Assembly (NCBI RefSeq): GCF_900188275.1
Contig: NZ_FZNY01000001.1
Location: 558,001 to 622,000 of the forward strand
Reading direction: 5' to 3'
DNA from: Dokdonia pacifica
GTDB taxonomy: Bacteria; Bacteroidota; Bacteroidia; Flavobacteriales; Flavobacteriaceae
Length of the DNA stretch: 64,000 nt
Positions 37,604-46,199 of the stretch are shown one piece after another. How positions within the stretch are numbered: the stretch's first letter is position 1; each line of letters begins with the position of its first letter. The position numbers and the translations under genes were made by a program. The notes beneath the pieces are model-generated. The model saw only the letters and a program-made list of their open reading frames with translations, did no database searches and was not told the origin of the DNA.

Positions 37604-38926
37604 TTACACAGTTACGACATCAAAAAGGTAGGTGTGTAACCGTTGTAGGGTTGCTATTTTATGATCTGAATGGATCAATAAAGAAATATTATTATGACTT
37701 CCTCCATATGAGATCATACGAACATCTACATCTTGAAGGATTTGAAATAATTTATGTGTTTGACTATGGTATATAATTGAGTTTCCAACAAGACATACGA
37801 TAGATTGTTGTTGATCTACATCTACAAAAGAAAATCGTTCTAATTCTTCTACGATAGGGTCTAAATATGTTGTATCATCTATGGTTAATGAAATAGCAAT
37901 TTCTGAAGTCGTAATCATATCGATAGCGGTTTCATAACGTTCAAAAATTTCGAATACTTTTTTCAAAAAACCATGTGCAAGTAGCATTCTACCAGACTTT
38001 ATTTTTATAGCAGTAATTCCATCTTTTGCCGCAATCGCTTTAATTCCTTCACCATGTACATTATTAGTAATTAATGTTCCATATGATGTTGGTTCCATAG
38101 TATTCTTTAAACGCACTGGAATATCTAATTCACGTACAGGCATTACTGTTTGCGGATGCAAAATCTTAGCTCCAAAATAAGCAAGCTCTGCTGCCTCATC
38201 AAACGAGAGGTTTGAGATAGGTCTTGTCGTATTTACAAAACGAGGGTCATTATTATGAAAACCATCTATATCTGTCCAGATTTGCACTTCTTCTGCTCGA
38301 ATAGCTGCTCCTATAATAGTTGCCGTATAATCACTTCCTCCTCTTTGCAAATTAGATACCTTCCCATCTACATCAAGACAAATAAAACCTTGTGTAATGT
38401 ATATATCTGCCACAGGCAACTCATCAATAATGCGATGGATGTTCTGGCGTATATAGAAATTATCAGGTTCATTATTACGATCAATCCTCATAAAGTCTAA
38501 TGCAGGCAATAACTGCACCTTTATACCTTCTTGACGTAAGTATGCACTAAATATATAAGTAGACAATAACTCTCCATAGGAAAGAATTGTATTATACATT
38601 AATTGATCATGGGGCTTATCTGTAGCTGCTCTTAAATAATAGAAAACATCTTGAACGTATTCTTGTACATCATATAAAATTGCTTCATCAGAAAATAATG
38701 ATTGAATTGTATGTGCATACGATATTTCTAATGCATCTATACTAGTAGAAGCTTTAGAAATATGCCCTTCCTTTATATCATTAGATATAGCAACAAGTGC
38801 ATTTGTAGTTCCTGACATAGCCGAAAGCACAACGATCTTTTTCTCTTGATCATTGATAATATCTTTCACTTGGATCATATTCTCTACAGATCCTACAGAT
38901 GTGCCTCCAAATTTTAATACATGCAT
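37604..38926 (-). CDS. lysC: Aspartate kinase with C-terminal ACT domains
   Basis: A 440-residue enzyme that phosphorylates aspartate, the first step to lysine, threonine and methionine. The kinase start is KFGGTSVGS, with the nucleotide and substrate motifs QGFICLD...LQRGGSDYTA and WTDIDGFHNNDPR. Two ACT domains (about 295-440) bring feedback control (IKIKSGRMLLAHGFLKKVF, VCLVGNSIIYHSQTHKLFQIL). It has no homoserine dehydrogenase fusion. The divergent gene 104 bp away has an ACT-like tail and may regulate it. Confidence 0.92.
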   Translation of the reverse strand: MHVLKFGGTSVGSVENMIQVKDIINDQEKKIVVLSAMSGTTNALVAISNDIKEGHISKASTSIDALEISYAHTIQSLFSDEAILYDVQEYVQDVFYYLRAATDKPHDQLMYNTILSYGELLSTYIFSAYLRQEGIKVQLLPALDFMRIDRNNEPDNFYIRQNIHRIIDELPVADIYITQGFICLDVDGKVSNLQRGGSDYTATIIGAAIRAEEVQIWTDIDGFHNNDPRFVNTTRPISNLSFDEAAELAYFGAKILHPQTVMPVRELDIPVRLKNTMEPTSYGTLITNNVHGEGIKAIAAKDGITAIKIKSGRMLLAHGFLKKVFEIFERYETAIDMITTSEIAISLTIDDTTYLDPIVEELERFSFVDVDQQQSIVCLVGNSIIYHSQTHKLFQILQDVDVRMISYGGSHNNISLLIHSDHKIATLQRLHTYLFDVVTV

Positions 38927-39030
38927 CGGTATATCATTTTATGAGGTCAAAAATATTATTATCACCTCTCTAAACCTTATAAATGATAAAATTATTCTAA
39001 TTTTGCACAATATGTTATATAATTAACAAA

Positions 39031-39699
39031 ATGAAAACAATAGCATCTTGTGTCGAAGAAATTATTCTTACACAGCCTTTTATAGAAGAAGGTCTCTCGA
39101 AAAACATTATCAACTATTCTGCACTAGCAGAACATATACAACCTCTCATAGAAAAACGTTTACACAAGACGGTAAAAACGGGTGCAATTATGATGGCGTT
39201 GCGTCGTTACAATCCTCCTATTCATGCGAGTAATAGTGTAAAAATGCAACGTATCCTTAAAAACTTAGGAGATATTACCGTGCGTTCTAATTTAAGTGAT
39301 TTTACATTTCAAAATTCACCTACCTTAATTAGAAGTCATGCAAAAATCTTAGACCTCATTACAATTGACCGAAGCATTTTCTATGCCTTTACAAGAGGAA
39401 TTTTAGAAAGTAACATTATTATTTCTTCTTCAGAAAAAGAGAAGGTAATTGCTAGTTTCACAAATGAAACCCAATTAGATATTCAAGAAAACTTATCAGC
39501 TATCAGCATCAATTTACCTCACGATAACTCTACCGTGCCAGGATTATATTATCAACTTTTTAAAAGACTTGCTTGGGAAGGTATTGCATTACACGAAGTG
39601 GTATCTACTACCAATGAGTTTACCATTTTAGTAAAAGATTTTTTAGTAGACAGAGCCTTTTCAGTCATCAAAAACCTTAAAAATGAAGCTAGTTCTTAA
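39031..39699 (+). CDS. Unknown protein with ACT-like C-terminal domain, divergent from aspartate kinase
   Basis: A 222-residue protein. I do not recognise a named family. The first 75 residues look helical and HTH-like (SCVEEIILTQPFIEEGL...YSALAEHIQPLIEKRL...VKTGAIMMALRRYN). Residues about 155-218 (LSAISINLPHDNSTVPGLYYQLFKRLAWEGIALHEVVSTTNEFTILVKD) have the beta-alpha-beta pattern of an ACT domain as in aspartokinases. It is divergent from lysC with a 104-bp intergenic region and may be an amino-acid-responsive regulator of it. TAATTTTG at 38998-39005 is a candidate -7 box. The function is inferred. Confidence 0.6.
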   Translation: MKTIASCVEEIILTQPFIEEGLSKNIINYSALAEHIQPLIEKRLHKTVKTGAIMMALRRYNPPIHASNSVKMQRILKNLGDITVRSNLSDFTFQNSPTLIRSHAKILDLITIDRSIFYAFTRGILESNIIISSSEKEKVIASFTNETQLDIQENLSAISINLPHDNSTVPGLYYQLFKRLAWEGIALHEVVSTTNEFTILVKDFLVDRAFSVIKNLKNEASS

Positions 39700-39701
39700 G
39701 A

Positions 39702-40997
39702 TTATTCATTTTTTTTAAACCCAATTAGATTAACAACAATAAAAGTAACTAATGCAGGTAATAACCAACCTAATGTAACGGTTCCAAAAGGCAGAAACTC
39801 TTGAATAGGTTGTACCATTTCAGAAAGCCCTATAGAAGATAAAAAATCTGGCAAACTGAATAAAACAGTAATAAGGACTACAGCTTTAAATACAGTAGGT
39901 GTTGCAAACTTATCTGGAAGTGCATTCAGTAGTATAAGCACAATCGTAATTGGGTAGATAAACATAAGCGCAGGAAGTGCCACTACAATAATAGAGTGCA
40001 CATCTAATTGCCCCATTCCTACGCCAAGAATACAACTAATCACCGCTGTGATTATATAAGCTTTTTGAGAATCTTTAAAGAGTCCTTTAAAGAAATCGGC
40101 AGTTCCTGTTACGATACCAACTGCTGTTGTAAAACAAGCAAGTGCTACTAGAACTCCCAAAGCTGACCTCCCCATGTTTCCAAGCGTGTTATAACTTAAA
40201 AGGCTCAGTAATTCTGTTCGATTATCTATATCAAGAGTTCCGCTATTTGCAGCTCCAAGAGCAATTAAGCCTACATACATAATCACAAAACCTATTCCTG
40301 CAAACAACCCAGCTTTAGCAATCACCCCCTTACTCTCTTCTTTAGAAACTCCTTTAAGACTAAGCGAAACTACTAGAACACCTCCTACTAGAACACCTCC
40401 TATGGCATCAAAGGTTTGATACCCTTCTAAAATCCCACTGGTTAAATTACTAGGGTACTCAGAGGCAGTCATCGCACTATAATCTCCAAAAAGACCTATT
40501 AATATGATAGATCCTAAGATGATCAAAATACCAGGAGTTAAAAATTTTCCTATGATATCTATAATTTTAGAGCGATTCAACACAAATAATAATACCAGTG
40601 CAAAATACACGGTACTCAATATTAAGGGAAGGTATTTTCCTATCGCTCCCAAAGATGGAATATCAAAATAAGGTTGCACTGCCATTTCATAGGTTACAGA
40701 AGCGGTACGCGGACTAGGAAAAGAAACTGAAATCACATACACGACAAGACTGTATATAAAAGCAAAAGCAGGAGATACTTTTCTCCCAAAATCCATCATT
40801 GTCCCTTGTAATCGTGCATGACCATATATTGCTAAAATAGGAATCACTACGGCCGAAAGCACAAATCCTACAGCGACCATAAACCAACCATCGCCAGCAT
40901 TATACCCTAAAAAAGCAGGGAATATGAGATTTCCAGCTCCAAAAAAAAGTGAAAACAGTGCAAAAGAAGTGATAAAAGTTTGTTTGGTGATTTTCAT
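39702..40997 (-). CDS. brnQ: Branched-chain amino acid:cation symporter, BrnQ type
   Basis: A 431-residue inner-membrane carrier with about twelve hydrophobic spans. The BrnQ-type N-terminus is MKITKQTFITSFALFSLFFGAGNLIFPAFLGYNAG. Other family stretches are GVLVALACFTTAVGIVTGTADFF and the terminal WLLPALVTFIVVN. It takes up Leu, Ile and Val with Na+ or H+. Its stop is only 2 bp from the stop of the convergent ACT-like gene, with no room for a private terminator. Confidence 0.92.
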   Translation of the reverse strand: MKITKQTFITSFALFSLFFGAGNLIFPAFLGYNAGDGWFMVAVGFVLSAVVIPILAIYGHARLQGTMMDFGRKVSPAFAFIYSLVVYVISVSFPSPRTASVTYEMAVQPYFDIPSLGAIGKYLPLILSTVYFALVLLFVLNRSKIIDIIGKFLTPGILIILGSIILIGLFGDYSAMTASEYPSNLTSGILEGYQTFDAIGGVLVGGVLVVSLSLKGVSKEESKGVIAKAGLFAGIGFVIMYVGLIALGAANSGTLDIDNRTELLSLLSYNTLGNMGRSALGVLVALACFTTAVGIVTGTADFFKGLFKDSQKAYIITAVISCILGVGMGQLDVHSIIVVALPALMFIYPITIVLILLNALPDKFATPTVFKAVVLITVLFSLPDFLSSIGLSEMVQPIQEFLPFGTVTLGWLLPALVTFIVVNLIGFKKNE

Positions 40998-41033
40998 AGG
41001 TTACTTGATATTTGCGCTTCAAGATAAGTCAAA

Positions 41034-41828
41034 ATGGAGATTACACATAAAGGGAGCCGTATTTTTTATACAGATCAAGGAGAAGGCTCTCCTATTATAT
41101 TAATACACGGATTTTTAGAAAACAGCACTATGTGGGAAATCCTACTTCCATTTCTTGTCAAAAAACATCGAGTTATATGTATTGATCTTCTAGGTCATGG
41201 CAAAACAGAATGTCTAGGGTATATACATACTATGCAGGATTTTTCTGAAACTGTACATGCAGTCATTAATGAATTACACCTCAACCAAGTTATACTTATT
41301 GGACATTCTATGGGGGGATATGTAGGGATCGCTTTCGCGAAAGCGTACCCAGAAAAAGTGAATGCATTATGTCTCCTAAATTCTACCCCAGAAGCAGATC
41401 GTGAAGAACGAAAACAATTACGCCTTAGAGCTAATCAAATGGCCAAAACACAATTTGAACAATTGATACGTATGTCTTTTATTAATCTTTTTGATCCCGC
41501 TTCCAAAGAAATATATCATGATGATATTGCAGTAGCATTAGATCATGCCCTACAAACTCCAGTACAAGGATATATTGCTTCAAATGAAGGTATGCGATTA
41601 AGAGAAGACGCAACAACCTTCTGGAAAAATGCTTCTTTTAAAAGAGGTATGATCCTAGGAGAAAAAGATTGGATTATAGATGCAGATAAACAAAAAGAAA
41701 AGTTTGCTTCTTATATAGAACATTTCTCAATAATTAAAGGAGGGCATATGAGTCATATCTCAAATAGAGATGCTATGATTATGGACATTTTAAATTTCTT
41801 AGATATAACAACACATCGCATTACTTAA
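41034..41828 (+). CDS. Alpha/beta hydrolase
   Basis: A 264-residue cytosolic protein with the alpha/beta-hydrolase fold. The oxyanion HG is in LIHGFLENSTMW, the nucleophile Ser92 in GHSMGG, the acid Asp in GEKDWIIDAD and the catalytic His in KGGHMSHIS. The best general match is the menaquinone-type or esterase-like subgroup, but the substrate is not determinable. A palindrome at 41330-41345 encodes GIAFAKAYPEKV, a stretch that in this family normally reads much the same (AFAxxYPEKV). It is divergent from brnQ with only 36 bp between start codons. Confidence 0.85.
   Translation: MEITHKGSRIFYTDQGEGSPIILIHGFLENSTMWEILLPFLVKKHRVICIDLLGHGKTECLGYIHTMQDFSETVHAVINELHLNQVILIGHSMGGYVGIAFAKAYPEKVNALCLLNSTPEADREERKQLRLRANQMAKTQFEQLIRMSFINLFDPASKEIYHDDIAVALDHALQTPVQGYIASNEGMRLREDATTFWKNASFKRGMILGEKDWIIDADKQKEKFASYIEHFSIIKGGHMSHISNRDAMIMDILNFLDITTHRIT
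41330..41345. repeat. Iterated palindrome (16 bp) inside the alpha/beta hydrolase gene
   Basis: CGCTTTCGCGAAAGCG, read as AFAKA in the helix after the nucleophile elbow. Confidence 0.94.
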
Positions 41829-41998
41829 ATTATCCAAATAAGGTTTTTAACAAGTAAATTACTATAAAAACAACCTCTAAATATCTTAATAAGTTGGGAA
41901 AATATTTCTAATTGTTAAATTTTTGTGCATTTCATCGATATTTTTGTGTTGTTTGTAGAATTTTTTTACATTAGTACTCAAGTTAAAACCCCAAATCA

Positions 41999-42247
41999 AT
42001 GAATACAACTAAAACTAAAAGCGAGCCTACATACAGTCCATTTTCAAACCTACAATGCAAAGTATTTGGACATAAATACCGTATTACTAAAAGGTATGAA
42101 TCAAATATTAAAGAGTTTGAATGTGCAAATTGTAAAAAGCAATTTACATTAGATGGATATGGCCACTACACCCCACTCACTCCAAAATTACGTCGTATCA
42201 ATGAAGTGTACGAAAATTTCTACACTAGAAGATTAGCGACACGTTAA
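41999..42247 (+). CDS. Small putative zinc-binding protein
   Basis: An 82-residue protein. It shows the spacing C-x4-H (CKVFGH) then C-x2-C (CANC), a short zinc-knuckle pattern like the DUF1660-type small proteins, followed by a basic tail. It has no signal peptide. A -7-like TATTTTTG lies at 41939-41946, with the nearest upstream TTG 24 bp away, a slightly long spacer. It ends 6 bp before the convergent thiL stop. The role is unknown. Confidence 0.65.
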   Translation: MNTTKTKSEPTYSPFSNLQCKVFGHKYRITKRYESNIKEFECANCKKQFTLDGYGHYTPLTPKLRRINEVYENFYTRRLATR

Positions 42248-42253
42248 TTAAAA

Positions 42254-43303
42254 TTACTCAGATTGTAATGCATTCCAGCCTCTTGCTATTAAAGGAATTT
42301 TAGTATTAGCTCTTGTGATAAGATGAGCCCCCTCTCTCTCTTCTGTCATATGCCCTACTACAGTAAAATTTGGATTTGCTTTAATCTTAGGGTAATCCTC
42401 TTGACGTATGGTAAATAACAACTCATAGTCTTCTCCACCACTTAAGGCTATAGTAGTACTATCAAGTTCAAACTCTTCACAAGTATTAATTACTTGAGGA
42501 TCTAATGGAATTTTCTCTTCGTATAGATTACACCCTACTTTAGAGTTTTTACATAAATGCAAAATTTCTGAAGATAAACCATCACTTATATCTATCATAG
42601 ATGTAGGCAATACTTCTAGAGATTCTAATAATAAAACAACATCTTTCCTTGCTTCTGGTTTTAACTGACGTTCAACAATATAAGCGTATTGTTCTAAATC
42701 TGGTTGACTATTAGGGTTTACTTTAAATACTGCTTTTTCTCTTTCAAGGACTTGTAATCCCATATAAGCAGCTCCTATATCACCTGTTACAACAACAAGA
42801 TCACCCGCCTTTGCAGTATCTCTTCCTACTATTTTTTCTTTTGTAGTATTTCCTATTGCTGTTACACTAATAACAAGCCCTGTTGTAGACGATGTAGTAT
42901 CACCACCTATTAAATCTACTTTATAATTAGTGCAGGCTGTTTGTATACCCACATATAAATCTTCTAATGCTTCTAATGGAAAACGATTAGAAACAGCTAT
43001 CGAAACTGTAATCTGACTAGCCATTGCATTCATAGCATATACATCAGAAAGGTTGACCATCACAGCCTTGTATCCTAAGTGCTTTAAGGGCACATAACTC
43101 AAATCAAAATGAACCCCTTCAATTAGAAGATCTGTTGTCACTACAATTTGTGTGTCTGGAAATGATAATACTGCAGCATCATCACCGATTCCTTTTAAGG
43201 TAGTTTTATGAGTAATTTTAAAATGTTCCGTAAGATGATTTATGAGTCCAAACTCACCTAATTCTTCTAAAGAAGTTCGGGATTGATCTTTATTTTCTAA
43301 CAT
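42254..43303 (-). CDS. thiL: Thiamine-monophosphate kinase
   Basis: I start at the ATG at 43303 (MLENKDQSRTSLEELGEFGLI), giving 349 residues; 7 more codons are open upstream. It phosphorylates thiamine monophosphate to the cofactor thiamine diphosphate. Family motifs are GIGDDAAV, VTTDLLIEGVHFD, GYKAVMVNLSDVYAMNA, GGDTTSS, GDIGAAYMGL, MIDISDGLSSEILHLC and SGGEDYELLFT. No other thi genes are near. Confidence 0.93.
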   Translation of the reverse strand: MLENKDQSRTSLEELGEFGLINHLTEHFKITHKTTLKGIGDDAAVLSFPDTQIVVTTDLLIEGVHFDLSYVPLKHLGYKAVMVNLSDVYAMNAMASQITVSIAVSNRFPLEALEDLYVGIQTACTNYKVDLIGGDTTSSTTGLVISVTAIGNTTKEKIVGRDTAKAGDLVVVTGDIGAAYMGLQVLEREKAVFKVNPNSQPDLEQYAYIVERQLKPEARKDVVLLLESLEVLPTSMIDISDGLSSEILHLCKNSKVGCNLYEEKIPLDPQVINTCEEFELDSTTIALSGGEDYELLFTIRQEDYPKIKANPNFTVVGHMTEEREGAHLITRANTKIPLIARGWNALQSE

Positions 43304-43508
43304 AATTGCAAAGGTACTAAACAACCTTATGAAGGCTATAACTTGCTATAACTTTTTATGGATTTCAGAATATTTATCACAGGTTACGGGGGATTTTGCA
43401 CATATATTTGTTATATAAGTGAATATTGACAAGTAATACTTGATCGGATATTTCGTGTGTACTACACAAATTTTATAAGTTTACAATAATCCTAGACAAA
43501 ACTACCTA

Positions 43509-44933
43509 ATGAAATCTTATCTAACCAAAATATGCTTTCTGTTTGGACTCCTACAATTTTCTTCTATCACAATAGCACAAACTCCTTGCGAAGGAAATAT
43601 GGCAGCAGGATTTCCATGTGAAGGATACACCCTTCAAGACATACTTACCAATGCCGATATGAGTACCAACTTCACAAATGATAGTTGGGGATGGACAGAT
43701 CCAGATGATGGTAAAGAATATGCCATTATAGGGCTCGGAAACGGAACTGCATTTGTAGATATTTCAAATCCAAATGATATGATTTACCTTGGTAAATTAC
43801 CCACACATACCACAAATAGCATATGGAGAGATATAAAAGTATACCAAAATCATGCATTTGTAGTAAGTGAGGCTGGTGGTCACGGGATGCAAGTTTTTGA
43901 TCTTACCCAATTACGTACAGTGACAAATCCTCCTGTTACTTTTTCTGAAACAGCACATTATGATGGGTTTGGAAGCGCACATAATATTGTTATAAATACA
44001 GAATCTGGATATGCATATGGTGTTGGTACACAAACATTTTCTGGAGGCCCTCACTTTATAAATATCCAAGATCCAATAAACCCTGTAGGAGAAGGAGGAT
44101 ATGCGGACAACAGTTATAGTCACGATGCGCAAGTAGTAACATATCATGGTCCTGATAGTGATTATGAAGATCACGAAATACTAATAGGTAGTAATGAAAA
44201 TGAAATTGCTATTGTAGATATTACAGATAAAGATAATCCTGAAGAAATAGCAACTATCTCATATCCAAATATAGGATATACACATCAAGGATGGTTTACA
44301 GAAGATCAACGTTATTTCCTTTTAGGTGATGAGACAGACGAAATTGGCTTTGGATTTAACACGAGAACCATTGTTTTTGATTTTAATGATTTAGACAATC
44401 CGCAACTTCATTTTGAATATGAAGGAACTAATACATCTACAGATCATAATGGATATGTCGTTGGAAACTTATTTTACTTAGCAAGCTATAGAGCTGGGAT
44501 GCGTGTTATAAATATCTCAGACATTGCTAATCAAAACATAAATGAAGTAGGGTATTTTGATACGGTACCAAGTACAGATAATGTAGGGACAGGGTCTGGT
44601 GCTTGGAATGTATATCCATTTTTTGAAAGTGGAAATATTATTATTAGCGATCAAGATGGCGGTTTTATACTTGTAAAACAAAATGAAACGCTAGACGTTA
44701 CTACTTTTGAGGCTCCTAAAGAAATTACAATGTTTCCTAATCCTTCCTCAGGTATAGTATCTATAAATACAAATGATCCAATAGGACAAGTAGTAGTAAT
44801 CAACACATTGGGACAAGTAGTACACCAAACTAAGATCGCTACAACAGATGCACAATTAGACCTCACGCATTTAAAAACAGGGCTCTATTTTGTAAAAACA
44901 ACAAATAGCACACAAAAACTGATATTAAAATGA
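43509..44933 (+). CDS. Secreted choice-of-anchor-B propeller protein with T9SS sorting domain
   Basis: A 474-residue protein with a signal peptide (1-23). A WGWTDPDDGKEYAIIG start leads into LVIVD-type propeller repeats (TAFVDISNPNDMIYLGKL, HAFVVSEAGGHGMQVFDL, HFINIQDPINP, EIAIVDITDKDNPEEIA). The last 75 residues (FPNPSSGIVSINTN through GLYFVKTTNSTQKLILK) are a type A T9SS sorting domain. It is the first gene of a five-gene unit with MbnP/MbnH-like proteins. It overlaps the next gene by 4 bp (ATGA). Its substrate or partner is unknown; it is about half identical by eye to the next gene's product. Confidence 0.87.
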   Translation: MKSYLTKICFLFGLLQFSSITIAQTPCEGNMAAGFPCEGYTLQDILTNADMSTNFTNDSWGWTDPDDGKEYAIIGLGNGTAFVDISNPNDMIYLGKLPTHTTNSIWRDIKVYQNHAFVVSEAGGHGMQVFDLTQLRTVTNPPVTFSETAHYDGFGSAHNIVINTESGYAYGVGTQTFSGGPHFINIQDPINPVGEGGYADNSYSHDAQVVTYHGPDSDYEDHEILIGSNENEIAIVDITDKDNPEEIATISYPNIGYTHQGWFTEDQRYFLLGDETDEIGFGFNTRTIVFDFNDLDNPQLHFEYEGTNTSTDHNGYVVGNLFYLASYRAGMRVINISDIANQNINEVGYFDTVPSTDNVGTGSGAWNVYPFFESGNIIISDQDGGFILVKQNETLDVTTFEAPKEITMFPNPSSGIVSINTNDPIGQVVVINTLGQVVHQTKIATTDAQLDLTHLKTGLYFVKTTNSTQKLILK

Positions 44934-46183
44934 AATTAAAGTTCTTCTTTTCTCTGATTGTTATAAGCATTATAATAGTAAGCTGTAGTGACGATGATGA
45001 TAGCACAGCGCCTATTCTTGTAACTCCAGACACAGAAGAAGAACCAAATCCTGTAGCCGATGGCCGCCTTGTATGTGAAAATGGATTTGCAGGTATTTTT
45101 CCTTGTGATGATTTTGACCTTATGGCACAAATTAACTTATCACAATTAGGAAACTCAACAGGTGGAAATGACATCTGGGGATGGACAGATCCAGTTACAG
45201 GTACAGAATATGCACTTTTAGGAACCCGTGAAGGCACCACATTTATAGATATATCAACACCTACAGCACCAAGAATTGTAGGATTTCTTCCTACAGAAAC
45301 CACGGTTTCTCAATGGAGAGATATAAAAGTATACAATGACTATGCATTTATTGTAAGCGAAGCTGGAGGGCATGGAATGCAAATATTTGATCTCTCTTTA
45401 TTGCGAGATGCAGATCCAGACCAAAACATAACATTTACACCAAATGCAGTATATACAGAATTTGGAAATGCACATAATATTGTCATTAATGAACAACAAG
45501 GATTTGCATATGCCGTAGGCACAAGCACTTTTAGTGGAGGACCGCATATTGTAGATATAAGTGACCCATTGAATCCTACATTTGCAGGAGGTTTTTCAGG
45601 ACAAGGATACACACATGATGCACAAGTAGTCACCTATAATGGACCCGATCCAGACTATGCAGGAAGAGAAATATACGTAGGAAGTAATGAAGATGAAGTA
45701 GTTATTCTGGATGTGACAGACAAAGCAAATGTGGTTCAAATTTCAGAAGTAAGTTACCCTAATATCGGATATACACATCAAGGATGGCTTACAGAGAATC
45801 AGCGTTATTTTATAGCAAATGATGAGTTAGATGAAAGTAATATAGGATTTAATACACGCACGCTTTTATTTGATTTTACAGATTTAGACAATCCTTCATT
45901 TGCAGGAACTTTTACCGGAGACACAGGAGCTATAGATCATAATCTATACGTAAAAGGTAACGAAGTATTTTTATCAAATTACACACGAGGCATTCGTGTA
46001 GCTGACATATCAGGAATCACAACAGGCAACTTATTTGACACAGGATCTTTTGATACATTCCCAACAAATAACAATACGTCCTTTAATGGCGTGTGGAGCA
46101 TATACCCATATTTTAGTAGTAATAATATCATCATTAGTGATATAGATGGCGGTCTGTTTATTATTAGAAGAACTGGAACCTAA
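44930..46183 (+). CDS. Lipoprotein choice-of-anchor-B propeller protein (paralogue of the preceding gene)
   Basis: A 417-residue protein. Its lipoprotein signal ends VSCSDDDD (lipid Cys near 19), replacing the T9SS route of its paralogue. The same repeats occur in the same order: DIWGWTDPVTGTEYALLG, TTFIDISTPTAPRIVGFL, YAFIVSEAGGHGMQIFDL, GPHIVDISDPLNPTF, EVVILDVTDKANVVQ and IGYTHQGW. A tandem duplication followed by a change of anchoring best explains the pair. It is expected on the outer membrane. Confidence 0.85.
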   Translation: MKLKFFFSLIVISIIIVSCSDDDDSTAPILVTPDTEEEPNPVADGRLVCENGFAGIFPCDDFDLMAQINLSQLGNSTGGNDIWGWTDPVTGTEYALLGTREGTTFIDISTPTAPRIVGFLPTETTVSQWRDIKVYNDYAFIVSEAGGHGMQIFDLSLLRDADPDQNITFTPNAVYTEFGNAHNIVINEQQGFAYAVGTSTFSGGPHIVDISDPLNPTFAGGFSGQGYTHDAQVVTYNGPDPDYAGREIYVGSNEDEVVILDVTDKANVVQISEVSYPNIGYTHQGWLTENQRYFIANDELDESNIGFNTRTLLFDFTDLDNPSFAGTFTGDTGAIDHNLYVKGNEVFLSNYTRGIRVADISGITTGNLFDTGSFDTFPTNNNTSFNGVWSIYPYFSSNNIIISDIDGGLFIIRRTGT

Positions 46184-46199
46184 ATTAAGAAGAAGAAAA

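Noticed and set aside
41999-42247. Small zinc-knuckle protein as evidence of a prophage
   Set aside because: Similar small proteins occur in phages, but there are no integrase, structural or lysis genes nearby and both neighbours are housekeeping genes.
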